Shown piece after piece: positions 7,508 through 15,972 of a stretch of 52,765 bases of DNA. The stretch's first letter is position 1. Every line of letters starts with the position of its first letter. Under the pieces are notes generated by a model that saw nothing but the letters and a program-made list of their open reading frames with translations, ran no database searches and was not told the DNA's origin. Source of the stretch: Abiotrophia defectiva ATCC 49176 (GTDB lineage Bacteria > Bacillota > Bacilli > Lactobacillales > Aerococcaceae); contig NZ_CP146287.1 in NCBI RefSeq assembly GCF_037041345.1, positions 382,236 to 435,000 of the forward strand, written 5' to 3'. Both the position numbers and the translations under genes were made by a program.

Positions 7508-8380
7508 ATGATGAATATCCTGAAAAAACAACTCAACTTTCGTAATGTGTCGGTCCTCTTCCTGATCGTTTATTTTGCCGTCTTCCTCTTCTATCCCATC
7601 TATAAGGCCTTTGCCGGGAGTCTGCATGACTGGAATCCGCTGACCCAGAAGTACAACTATATTGGTTGGGAGAACTATCGCTTCGTATTAGGGGATAAGC
7701 TCTTTTGGAAGTCGCTGACTAATACCTTGTTCTTCACCGCTATCTCGACCGTCTTGCGGTTGGTAGTGGGTTTGGCCTTGGCCCTCATGCTCTTCTCGCG
7801 CATGACCAAGATGCGGACTTTCTTCCAAGGCCTCTTCTATATGCCGACTGTCACCCCCATGGTGGCCGTCTCCTTCGTCTGGATGTGGATGTTTAATCCC
7901 CAGTTTGGGCTCATTAATCGCTTCTTCCATCTGGACATCAACTGGCTCAAGAACTCTAACTGGGCCATGATTGCCATTATCATCATGACCGTCTGGAAAG
8001 ATTTTGGTTATGCGACGGTCCTCTTCCTAGCGGGGCTCATGGGCCTGCCGGAAGAGGTCTATGAAGCTAGTCGCATTGATGGGGCCAATGGCTGGCAGAC
8101 CTTCAAGAATATTACCTTGCCCCTGCTCAAGCCAGTGACTCTCTTCGTCACCATTACCTCCCTCATTTCCTACTTCCAAACCTATATTCAAATTCTGATT
8201 ATGACGGAAGGGGGACCGGGGACTTCGACTTTCGTTATCTCCTACTTAATCTTTGATGAGGCCTTCGTCAACTATAACTTTGGGACGGCTTCGGCCATTG
8301 CGGTCATTCTCTTCGTCGTCATTGCCATTCTAACGCTCTTAATGTTCCGCTATATGGATATGGGAGGTGACCAACAATGA
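7508..8380 (+). CDS. sugar ABC transporter permease, MalF/MsmF type (290 aa)
   Basis: This is one of the two membrane subunits of the importer. AAGGAG (7497-7502) places the start at ATG 7508, or the adjacent ATG 7511; an in-frame TTG at 7490 lies upstream of that site. There are six predicted membrane segments. The permease EAA loop reads EEVYEASRIDGANGWQTF (EAxxxDGA), followed by ITLPLLKP, the surface that contacts the ATPase. The 3' end overlaps the next permease by 4 bases (ATGA), so translation is coupled. No ATPase gene is present in the operon, so a shared MsmK/MalK-type ATPase from elsewhere must serve it. Confidence 0.9.
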   Translation: MMNILKKQLNFRNVSVLFLIVYFAVFLFYPIYKAFAGSLHDWNPLTQKYNYIGWENYRFVLGDKLFWKSLTNTLFFTAISTVLRLVVGLALALMLFSRMTKMRTFFQGLFYMPTVTPMVAVSFVWMWMFNPQFGLINRFFHLDINWLKNSNWAMIAIIIMTVWKDFGYATVLFLAGLMGLPEEVYEASRIDGANGWQTFKNITLPLLKPVTLFVTITSLISYFQTYIQILIMTEGGPGTSTFVISYLIFDEAFVNYNFGTASAIAVILFVVIAILTLLMFRYMDMGGDQQ

Positions 8381-9198
8381 AATCCAAAGGCATCTTAACC
8401 CTGATTTTGAATCTGATTTTGGCGGCGCTGGCCATTATCACCATTATTCCCTTTATCTGGATGCTGGTGTCTTCCTTTGCGCCTAATAGTGAGATTGTCA
8501 AGTTAGGTGGGGGTCTCTTCCCGGGCATGTCTACCTTCAACAACTACACCAATATCCAGGAAAAATTCAATTTCATGGGCATGTTCTGGAATAGCTTGAT
8601 GATTTCGGTGACCATTACGGCCATTATTATCTATACCTCCGCGCTCTTTGGCTTCATCTTCGCCAAGTTCACCTTCAAAGGCAAATCCTTGCTGTTCGCG
8701 GTGGTCATGAGTACTATGATGTTGCCATGGGCCGTGACCATTATTCCTAAATATGAGATGATGGTTAAGTTCGGTTGGCTGGATTCCTATAAGTCTCTGA
8801 TTATCCCAAGTATGGTCAGCGGCTTCGGGATTTTCATGTTCAAACAAAGTATCTCAGGCATCTCCAATGAGTTGATTGAAGCAGCAAGAGTCGATGGGGG
8901 TTCGGATTTCTACATCTTCCATCGCCTGATCTTGCCGATGTCACGTAACACCATTTCCAGTTTAGCCATTTTCCAATTCTTATGGAGTTGGGAAGACTTC
9001 CTCTGGCCTTACCTGATGATTAACACCAAGTCCAAGCAACTCTTGGCTGTTGGGTTACGTCAATTCAATGGCCAGTATGGCACCGACTACGGCGGCCTCT
9101 TCGCTGCCACGACCATTTCAATCATTCCGATTGTCATTGTCTATATTATTTTCCAAAAACGATTTATTGCCGGGATTGCGACAGGTTCCAGCAAGTAA
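8377..9198 (+). CDS. sugar ABC transporter permease, MalG/MsmG type (273 aa)
   Basis: This is the second membrane subunit of the importer. It has six hydrophobic segments. The EAA loop is NELIEAARVDGGSDFYIF followed by LILPMSRN. It begins within the stop codon of the partner permease and is followed 23 bases later by the regulator gene. The length is normal for the family. Confidence 0.9.
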   Translation: MKSKGILTLILNLILAALAIITIIPFIWMLVSSFAPNSEIVKLGGGLFPGMSTFNNYTNIQEKFNFMGMFWNSLMISVTITAIIIYTSALFGFIFAKFTFKGKSLLFAVVMSTMMLPWAVTIIPKYEMMVKFGWLDSYKSLIIPSMVSGFGIFMFKQSISGISNELIEAARVDGGSDFYIFHRLILPMSRNTISSLAIFQFLWSWEDFLWPYLMINTKSKQLLAVGLRQFNGQYGTDYGGLFAATTISIIPIVIVYIIFQKRFIAGIATGSSK

Positions 9199-9221
9199 TC
9201 GTCAGATTTGAGGCGACCCCA

Positions 9222-10262
9222 ATGAAAAAAGCAACCCTAAAAGACATTGCCCAAGCGGCTAATGTCAGTATCGCGACTGTATCCAATGTCTTGAATGACC
9301 GCCACCACAAGGTCTCCCAGGAGACGGTAGCCCAGATTCAAGCCTTGGCCCAGGAACTGCAATACATGCCCAACCTCAATGCCAAAGCCCTAGTGACTAA
9401 GGCTTCGCGCTTGGTCAGTGTCTTGTTCTATAGTGGCGGACGGGATTTTAATTATTCTGACCCCTTTGTGGCTTCCCTCCTAGAGGGGATTGAGCGCATT
9501 GCCAGGCAAGAGAACTACTACATCCTGCTTCATAATATTGAGAGCCTAGAAGCCGTCCACCAAGTCAGACGCCAGTGGGCCTTTGCGGGCCATATCGTGG
9601 TAGGCTGTGATGCTCATATGGCAGCGGCCATGATAGAAAGTGTCAGCGAGCCCTTGGTCTTCATTGACACCTATTTGACGGCGCAAGGCCAGGCCCTAGT
9701 CGAGGCTGCTGACCATGTGCAGCTACTCAACTCCAAGGACTATGACCTAGCCTATGCCGGAGTAGAATTGCTAGCCCGCAGCCAGGGCTTGGACCTAGCC
9801 TTCTTAAGCTATCAATTTGACCCCGACCAAGTGGGGGTTATTCAGGCCCGTTATGCGGGAGCCAATGCAGCCTATCAGGCGGCTGGCGGGCAGGGGGATT
9901 TGCCCCTCTACCTTAACACTAAATTGGATGACTTGATCAAGGACCTGTCCAACTACCGGGGCCTGATGGTGACTGCCGATGTCTTGGCTATGGAATTAGT
10001 CAAGGTCAGCCAAAGCCAGCTAGGCCAGTGGGACCCAGATCGGCGCCTCATGAGTTTTGATAACATTCCTTATCTTCAGTATTTGGCGACCGAGGTCAAT
10101 ACGATTGACCTCAATCAGGTTCACAAGGGGGAAGAGGCCATGGCTAGCTTGAGTCGCGTCTTACATTCAGGTCAGACCGCTCACGACCAGCGCCAGCAAT
10201 ACATCCCCGCCAACCTCATTAACAAGAATTTATCCTTAGAAGGGAGTACTAGCCATGATTAA
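9222..10262 (+). CDS. LacI-family transcriptional regulator (346 aa)
   Basis: The N-terminal helix-turn-helix is TLKDIAQAANVSIATVSNVL (residues ~4-23), followed by the hinge region NLNAKALVT. The remaining ~285 residues form a periplasmic-binding-protein-like sugar sensor. It sits in the middle of the operon between the permease genes and GH31, overlapping the GH31 gene by 8 bases. The perfect palindrome at 6032-6049 is its likely operator, giving autoregulated, substrate-inducible control. The RBS (GAGGCG) is weak, which would keep regulator levels low. Confidence 0.92.
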   Translation: MKKATLKDIAQAANVSIATVSNVLNDRHHKVSQETVAQIQALAQELQYMPNLNAKALVTKASRLVSVLFYSGGRDFNYSDPFVASLLEGIERIARQENYYILLHNIESLEAVHQVRRQWAFAGHIVVGCDAHMAAAMIESVSEPLVFIDTYLTAQGQALVEAADHVQLLNSKDYDLAYAGVELLARSQGLDLAFLSYQFDPDQVGVIQARYAGANAAYQAAGGQGDLPLYLNTKLDDLIKDLSNYRGLMVTADVLAMELVKVSQSQLGQWDPDRRLMSFDNIPYLQYLATEVNTIDLNQVHKGEEAMASLSRVLHSGQTAHDQRQQYIPANLINKNLSLEGSTSHD

Positions 10263-12591
10263 AGCTGTCTATGGAGACTATCAGCCCTTGGCGGCGCCGG
10301 GGGCCATCATTCAGGGGCCAAATTATCGCTTCACTATTCTGACTTCCCGTTTGATTCGGGCCGAGTATAGTCCGACGGGGACCTTCTATGATGGTCAGAC
10401 CCAGACGGTCTTGAACCGGGACTTTCCTGTGCCTCACTATGAGATCCGGGAGCGGGAGGACCTACTGGAAATCATCACCGACCATGTGCTCATCCAATAT
10501 GACAAGCAGGCCTTCTCTAGAGAGGGCTTGGTCTTCAAGCTGCGGGGTTACTTCAGTATCTACCACAGTGATTGGCATTATGGCGACCCCATCCAAGACT
10601 TGGGTGGGACGGCTCAAACCTTGGACCATGCCAATGGGGCGGTGCCACTAGAGCGGGGGCTTATGTCCCGCTTTGGCTTCAGCGTCCTGGATGACAGCCA
10701 GAGTCTGCAGCTGACCCAGGATGGTTGGTACCAGGTCAAGCAAGGCGACAGCCTAGACTTCTATTACTTTGGTTATGGCCATGACTACCGGGCTTGCTTG
10801 GCCGACTTCTATCGTTTGACCGGGCCCCAGCCCCTCCTACCTAAGTATGCCTTGGGCAACTGGTGGAGTCGCTTCTATCGTTATAGCGAGGCGACCTATC
10901 GCCAGCTGATTGAACGTTTTGAAGCCGAGGGTCTGCCCTTCACCGTGGCGGTCATCGATATGGATTGGCATGTGGTCTCCGTTCCGCCTCAATATGGCAG
11001 CGGCTGGACCGGCTACACCTGGAATGAGGAGCTCTTCCCGGACCCTGCGGGTTTTATGGCCTGGCTCCACCAGCATGGGCTACGCATTACCCTTAACGTC
11101 CATCCGGCCGATGGGGTGCGGCCTTTTGAGTCCATGTACCAGCAAATGGCTCAAGAGCTGGGCCTGGACTGGGAGGGTGGCGAATACGTGGTCTTCGACC
11201 CGACCTCACCTCGCTTCCTAGAAGCTTATTTCAAACACCTGCACCATCCAAAAGAAGAGCAGGGGGTAGACTTCTGGTGGATTGACTGGCAACAAGGCCA
11301 GACCGTCAAGGGCGTGGACCCACTCTGGGTGCTCAACCACTATCACTACCACGATATTCAAGCCCGTGGCCCTCAAGGCATTACCTTCTCGCGTTATGCC
11401 GGACCTGGTAGTCACCGCTATCCAGTGGGCTTCTCGGGCGACAGCCACATGACCTGGGAATCGCTGGACTTCCAGCCTTATTTCACGGCGACGGCCAGCA
11501 ATATCGGCTATGGTTGGTGGAGTCATGATATCGGCGGCCACATCTTCGGCTACCGCGACAATGAGCTGGCCTTGCGCTGGTACCAGCTGGGTGTCTTTTC
11601 TCCTATTATGCGTCTGCATAGTTCGTCTTCAGAATTCCTAGGCAAAGAACCCTGGCGCTATCCGGAGCCTTATGCTAGCAGTATGAAGGACTACTTGCGC
11701 CTGCGCCACCGGCTCCTGCCTTATCTCTATACCATGAACTACCGGGCGGCCTATCAGGCTCAGCCTCTGATTGAGCCCCTCTACTATCAGCACCCTGAAG
11801 AGGAGGCGACCTATGAGATTGCTAATCAGTATTATTTTGGTAGCCAAATCATGGTCATGCCCCTGACCCAGCCGCGTCATCAGCGTTCGCTCTGTTCTCG
11901 CTTCGATGGCTGGCTGTCGGAGGGGACTTGGTATGATATTCAGACTGGCTTGCGCTATAGTGGCGGCCGACGCTTATCGATTTATCGGCCGCTGGAACGC
12001 ATGGGGCTCTTCGCCAAGGCGGGCGCCATCCTGCCTCTGTCTGGGGAGGATGGGACTGACAACTCGCTGGCTAATCCAAGCGTCTTGGCCATCAAGGTCT
12101 TCACTGGCGCCGATGGTCACTTTGACTTGGTGGAAGAGGCTGAAACTGTAGCTGATGGCACGGCCTTCCTTACGACCGGGCTGACCTTTCTTGAAGGCAA
12201 AGCATTCAAGTTGGCGCCTCAAGGAACTGGGCTTCGGACCTATGAGCTAACCTTTGTGGGAGCTTGTTTGACGGACCTAGAGCTAGCCGGTCAGGGTCGC
12301 CTAGTTGATGTTAGCCACAATGACCAGGGCGACAGCCTGGTGCACCTTGAAGCTGATGGGCCTGTGACCCTCTCCTTCAAGCATACGCCGCGAGACTCGC
12401 AGAAAGTGCGTTTAGATGTCATTTTCTCTTATATCGAGCAAGCCCAGATGGAAAACCAGGCCAAGGACCAAATCTGGGCCCTGGTTAAGAAGGACCTGCC
12501 GCTAGCCTATAAGATGCTAGAACTCCAAGGCCTAGGCTTAGAGCGGGAGGTTATTGAGCCCGTTATCGAGTTGCTGGTGACGGAGCCTTAG
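10255..12591 (+). CDS. GH31 family alpha-glucosidase (778 aa)
   Basis: This cytoplasmic glycoside hydrolase of family 31 has no signal peptide. An N-terminal beta-domain is followed by the TIM barrel. The nucleophile motif is WWIDWQQG, with Asp344 the likely nucleophile. GFSGDSHMTWESL contains the proposed acid/base Asp396. YGWWSHDIGGH, and GYTWNEELFPDP in the insert, are also typical of the family. Beyond the usual C-terminal beta-domains there is a ~75-residue helical tail (from about 703, SFKHTPRDSQKV onward). That tail is repeated as an orphan fragment downstream at 12850-13077. It is translationally coupled to the LacI gene. Within this operon it most likely releases glucose from imported alpha-glucosides; transglycosylating or xylosidase activity cannot be excluded. 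Confidence 0.9.
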   Translation: MIKAVYGDYQPLAAPGAIIQGPNYRFTILTSRLIRAEYSPTGTFYDGQTQTVLNRDFPVPHYEIREREDLLEIITDHVLIQYDKQAFSREGLVFKLRGYFSIYHSDWHYGDPIQDLGGTAQTLDHANGAVPLERGLMSRFGFSVLDDSQSLQLTQDGWYQVKQGDSLDFYYFGYGHDYRACLADFYRLTGPQPLLPKYALGNWWSRFYRYSEATYRQLIERFEAEGLPFTVAVIDMDWHVVSVPPQYGSGWTGYTWNEELFPDPAGFMAWLHQHGLRITLNVHPADGVRPFESMYQQMAQELGLDWEGGEYVVFDPTSPRFLEAYFKHLHHPKEEQGVDFWWIDWQQGQTVKGVDPLWVLNHYHYHDIQARGPQGITFSRYAGPGSHRYPVGFSGDSHMTWESLDFQPYFTATASNIGYGWWSHDIGGHIFGYRDNELALRWYQLGVFSPIMRLHSSSSEFLGKEPWRYPEPYASSMKDYLRLRHRLLPYLYTMNYRAAYQAQPLIEPLYYQHPEEEATYEIANQYYFGSQIMVMPLTQPRHQRSLCSRFDGWLSEGTWYDIQTGLRYSGGRRLSIYRPLERMGLFAKAGAILPLSGEDGTDNSLANPSVLAIKVFTGADGHFDLVEEAETVADGTAFLTTGLTFLEGKAFKLAPQGTGLRTYELTFVGACLTDLELAGQGRLVDVSHNDQGDSLVHLEADGPVTLSFKHTPRDSQKVRLDVIFSYIEQAQMENQAKDQIWALVKKDLPLAYKMLELQGLGLEREVIEPVIELLVTEP

Positions 12592-12601
12592 CCCTCGCCC
12601 C

Positions 12602-12849
12602 GAGCCAGTGGTCCACTCCGTCGAGTGGACCACTAGCTCAGGCTTTTAGGCCAGAAAAGGGCGGTTTGCGCCGAAATTAGACGAGCCAGTGGTCCACTTT
12701 GCCGAGTGGACCACTAGCTCGGACTTTTAGTCCGGAAAAAGGGCGGTTTGCGCCGGAATTAGATGAGCTAGTGGTCCACTTTGTCGAGTGGACCACTAGC
12801 TCAAGGCTTTAGTCCGGAAAAAGGGTGGTTTAGGCTGAAATTGGACGAG
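12602..12849. repeat. palindromic repeat array 2: three ~81-bp units inside the sugar operon
   Basis: Palindromes lie at 12602-12639, 12683-12720 and 12765-12802 (periods 81 and 82), with arms GAGCCAGTGGTCCACT and AGTGGACCACTAGCTC. The spacers have the core TTTAGKCCGGAAAAAGGG...TTTGCGCCG, homologous to those in arrays 1 and 3. The array ends at GACGAGCC (12843-12850), where a fourth left arm should start, and runs directly into the orphan copy of the GH31 3' end. Confidence 0.93.
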
Positions 12850-13077
12850 CCTGCCAGCCTCTCCTTCAAGCAGGCGCCACGTGACTCGCAACAAGTGCGT
12901 TTAGATGTCATTTTCTCTTATATCGAGCAAGCCCAAATGGAGAACCAGGCCAAGGACCAAATCTGGGCCTTGGTTAAGAAGGACATGCCGATTGCCTATA
13001 AGATGTTGGAACTCCAAGGTCTAGGCCTAGAGCCGGAGCTTGTGGAGCCTGTGATTGAGTTGCTGGTGACGGAGTGA
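12850..13077 (+). pseudogene. orphan duplicate of the GH31 C-terminal tail
   Basis: About 75 codons, from PASLSFKQAPRD to the stop, closely match the last ~75 codons of the GH31 gene (12361-12588). Shared blocks include VRLDVIFSYIEQAQMENQ and KDQIWALVKK. Most base differences are at third codon positions and the amino-acid changes are conservative, so the copy appears to have evolved as coding sequence. No start codon with a ribosome binding site precedes it; the open frame runs back only into the repeat array. It is best read as the surviving 3' end of a second, otherwise deleted GH31 gene. A direct 3'-end duplication is the alternative. Confidence 0.8.
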
Positions 13078-13160
13078 GTGATAGCCCCAAGGGCCCTAGT
13101 AAGCTAGCAGAAGGCTTAAGATGCCGACCAGAATTTCAAACCAGATAGGGAGGACAGCTG

Positions 13161-13826
13161 ATGGCGATTCAAGGGGTCATTTTTGATTTAGATGGCGTTA
13201 TTACAGACACAGCGTATTTGCATTTTTTGGCCTGGAAGGCATTAGGGGATTCCCTAGGTGTGGAAATCACTCTGGAGCTCAATGAAGGCTTAAAGGGTCT
13301 GGGACGTCAGGAGACTTTGACGCTGATTCTAAAAGAGGCGGGACTATATGATCAGTATACAGAGACCGAACGCCAAGCCTTGGCGGATAGAAAAAACAGG
13401 ACCTATGTGGCATCACTCGAAAGCCTGGGCCCTCAGGATCTACTGCCAGGCATAGGCGACTGTCTCAGGGACTTAAAAAAGCAGGGCATCAAAATTGGCC
13501 TAGCTTCTTCCAGTCAAAATGCTGGGCTGATTATCAAAAAATTAGGCCTTGAGTCTTATTTTGAGGCCATGGTAGATCCAAGAAGTTTGAGCAAGGGTAA
13601 GCCTGACCCAGAAATTTACCTTAAGGCGGCCGCTGCCCTGGGCCTGAGCCCAGCTAAGTGTGCAGGGGTAGAGGATGCCAGAGCAGGACTAGAAGCCATT
13701 CGGGCGGCCGGTATGACCGCGATTGCCCTTGGCCCATCGCTAGAGCAGGTCCCAGCCAATTATCATTTATCGTCTACCAGGGACCTAGCTAAGGTCAATT
13801 GGGATGACATTGTAAGTAAGGAGTGA
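13161..13826 (+). CDS. pgmB: beta-phosphoglucomutase (221 aa)
   Basis: This enzyme interconverts beta-glucose 1-phosphate and glucose 6-phosphate. HAD motif I is FDLDGVITDT, with nucleophile Asp9 and acid/base Asp11. The cap region shows GLGRQETL. Motif II is LASSSQNA, motif III is SKGKPDPEIYL, and motif IV is GVEDARAG. The length is typical. RBS GGGAGGA precedes the ATG. Such enzymes normally act with a beta-glucose-1-phosphate-producing phosphorylase (GH65), but none is encoded in this operon. Its stop codon lies just upstream of the dexB-like start. Confidence 0.93.
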   Translation: MAIQGVIFDLDGVITDTAYLHFLAWKALGDSLGVEITLELNEGLKGLGRQETLTLILKEAGLYDQYTETERQALADRKNRTYVASLESLGPQDLLPGIGDCLRDLKKQGIKIGLASSSQNAGLIIKKLGLESYFEAMVDPRSLSKGKPDPEIYLKAAAALGLSPAKCAGVEDARAGLEAIRAAGMTAIALGPSLEQVPANYHLSSTRDLAKVNWDDIVSKE

Positions 13827-13831
13827 CAAGC

Positions 13832-15505
13832 ATGGTTGAAAGCAATTGGTGGCAAAATCGTGTCGCCTATCAGATTTACCCTAAGAGTTTCAAGGACAGT
13901 AATGGCGATGGGGTGGGCGATATCCGCGGTATTATTGAGAAACTGGACTATCTCCATTCGCTAGGAATCGGGATTATCTGGATTTCGCCTATTTATCAGT
14001 CGCCTTTTGTTGATCAAGGCTATGATATATCCGACTACTATGCCATTGACCCGATTTTTGGGACTATGGAGGATTTTGATGAATTGATTGCACAAGCAGA
14101 TAAACGAGACATTAAAATTGTCATGGACCTGGTGGTAAACCACTGTTCGGACCAGCACCCTTGGTTCCAGGCGGCGCTTAATGACCTATCCAGCCACTAT
14201 GCGGATTATTTCTACTTTGTGGAAAGTCCAGATGGCCCACCCAATAACTGGCGCAGCTACTTTGGCGGCAGTGTGTGGGAAAAGCTGCCAGGCACCAACA
14301 CCTACTACCTGCATAGTTTCCACAAGACCCAGCCCGACTTAAATTGGCAGAATCCGCGCTTGCGTCAGGAAATCTATCAGATGGTCAATTGGTGGCTAGA
14401 AAAGGGCATTGCCGGCTTCCGCATTGATGCCATTATTAATATCAAGAAGAATCTGACTTGGCAATCTTATCCAGCCGACCGGCCAGACGGCCTAGTGGCG
14501 GTGCAACGTTCACTGCAAGATGCCCAGCCTATTGAGCCCTTCCTTAATGAACTTAAGGCAGAGTGTTTTGAGCCCCACCAGGCCTTTACGGTAGGGGAGG
14601 TCTTTGATGCATCGGAATCAGAGCTTCATGAGTTTATGGGCAATCAGGGCTACTTTTCTTCTATCTTTGACTTTAGTCAGACAGAATTAGGCAAGAGCCC
14701 TCTAGGTTGGTATGATCATCAGCCGGTAACAGCTGAAATGATTAAGGAGGCCATTTTCCAGACCCAAGCCAAAACGCAAGAGGCAGGCTACTGGTCGACC
14801 ATTATTGAGAATCATGACGAACCTCGCGGGGTGAATTTCTATCTGCAAGGCCAGGAAATCAATGATAGCAGCAAAAAGCTATTGGCGACCATGCTCATGA
14901 TGCGCCGGGGTCTGCCCTTTATCTATCAAGGCCAAGAAATCGGGACAGAAAACCGTCAATTTGAGAGCCTAGCGCAAGTCAACGACATTGCTTCCATTAA
15001 TGCATATCATAATGTCCTTGCTAACGGGCTGACGGACCAAGAGGCGCTTGAGATTCTAAATCGCTACTCTCGGGATAATGCGCGGATTCCGCTGAGATGG
15101 AACAAGCATAAGTGGGGCGGTTTTACGACGGGCCAGCCTTGGTTGCAGGGCGCCGTGAAAGGTAACTTGACAGATGTGGCCAGCCAACTAGAGGATAAGC
15201 AGTCCCTCTGGTATTGGTATCAGACCTTAATTCGACTCAGAACTAGCTCCATATACGGAGAGGTCATTGTGTCGGGAAGTTTCTTGCCGCTTTTCCGGGA
15301 TGTCAAGAACCTCATGGCTTTCGAGCGCTCTAATCAGACGCATTGTCTCTGGGTTGTCTTGAATTATCAAAAGCAAGAGCAGGTCCTTGATCTAGGGCGA
15401 AAATGGCAAAGTGTCCTTCTTAATAATCTAGAGGAGCTAGACTCAACAGAAAATCAGGTCCTTAAGCTAGCGCCCTATCAAGCTCTGGTGCTAGTCATGG
15501 ACTAG
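13832..15505 (+). CDS. dexB: GH13 glucan 1,6-alpha-glucosidase / oligo-1,6-glucosidase (557 aa)
   Basis: AAGGAG (13818-13823) lies 8 bases before ATG 13832, which I take as the start rather than the overlapping GTG at 13823. The GH13 signature regions are DLVVNHCSD (I), GFRIDAIIN (II, nucleophile Asp), FTVGEVFDA (III, acid/base Glu) and IIENHDEPR (IV). The N-terminus WWQNRVAYQIYPKSF and the region II sequence FRIDAIINIKK resemble streptococcal DexB. The enzyme would cleave alpha-1,6 bonds of isomalto-oligosaccharides or panose in the cytoplasm. Trehalose-6-phosphate hydrolase is a less likely alternative, as the context holds no PTS. It is the last gene of the operon. Confidence 0.85.
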   Translation: MVESNWWQNRVAYQIYPKSFKDSNGDGVGDIRGIIEKLDYLHSLGIGIIWISPIYQSPFVDQGYDISDYYAIDPIFGTMEDFDELIAQADKRDIKIVMDLVVNHCSDQHPWFQAALNDLSSHYADYFYFVESPDGPPNNWRSYFGGSVWEKLPGTNTYYLHSFHKTQPDLNWQNPRLRQEIYQMVNWWLEKGIAGFRIDAIINIKKNLTWQSYPADRPDGLVAVQRSLQDAQPIEPFLNELKAECFEPHQAFTVGEVFDASESELHEFMGNQGYFSSIFDFSQTELGKSPLGWYDHQPVTAEMIKEAIFQTQAKTQEAGYWSTIIENHDEPRGVNFYLQGQEINDSSKKLLATMLMMRRGLPFIYQGQEIGTENRQFESLAQVNDIASINAYHNVLANGLTDQEALEILNRYSRDNARIPLRWNKHKWGGFTTGQPWLQGAVKGNLTDVASQLEDKQSLWYWYQTLIRLRTSSIYGEVIVSGSFLPLFRDVKNLMAFERSNQTHCLWVVLNYQKQEQVLDLGRKWQSVLLNNLEELDSTENQVLKLAPYQALVLVMD

Positions 15506-15515
15506 GTAAATGGGT

Positions 15516-15910
15516 GAGCTGCCTCAAGCCCTTTGGCGCGAAAAAAGGTTTCTGCCCCGATTGTGGCCGAGCTAGTGGTCCACTCCGTCGAGTGGACCAC
15601 TAGCTCGAGGCTTTAGGCCGGAAAAAGGGCGGATTTCGCCGAAAATGGATGAGCCAGTGGTCCACTTTGTCGAGTGGACCACTAGCTTGGGTGTATAGGC
15701 CAGAAAAAGGCAGTTTGCGCCGAAAATGGATGAGCCAGTGGTCCACTTTGTCGAGTGGACCACTAGTTTGGCTTATAGGCCAGAAAAGTGTGGTTTGCGC
15801 CGAAAATGAATGAGCCAGTGGACCACTTTGTCGAGTGGACCACTAGCTCGAGACTTTAGGCCAGAAAAAAGGTGGTTAGGCCGCAATTGTGAGCGAGCCA
15901 CCAACCTCAA
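15516..15910. repeat. palindromic repeat array 3: four ~81-bp units after the sugar operon
   Basis: Palindromes start at 15569, 15651, 15732 and 15812 (periods 82, 81, 80), with arms as in arrays 1 and 2 and loops of the TTTGTCG type. The array is flanked on the left by a degenerate half-unit (GAGCTGCCTCAAGCC) and ends on the right with a truncated left arm (GAGCGAGCCA, ~15891-15900). It fills the whole gap between dexB and the shared terminator. Confidence 0.93.
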
Positions 15911-15925
15911 CCCAACCAGCAGACA

Positions 15926-15958
15926 AAAAGTGCAGTTCAGGTCCTGAACTGCACTTTT
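15926..15958. terminator. bidirectional terminator between dexB and aspartate kinase
   Basis: A perfect 15-bp stem, AAAAGTGCAGTTCAG with CTGAACTGCACTTTT around a 3-base loop, is flanked by A and T runs. It serves both convergent genes. Confidence 0.92.
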
Positions 15959-15972
15959 CTCATTTATCTGAC

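Noticed and set aside
12781-13077. 98-codon open frame joining repeat array 2 to the GH31 tail copy
   Set aside because: It would start with a TTG inside a palindrome without a ribosome binding site. Only the tail part is homologous to a protein, so it is listed as a pseudogene.
15572-15763. 63-codon minus-strand frame in array 3
   Set aside because: It consists entirely of repeat units, with no start signal.
5500-15910. CRISPR array interpretation of the palindromic repeats
   Set aside because: The sequences between palindromes are conserved from unit to unit and between arrays, and no cas genes are present.
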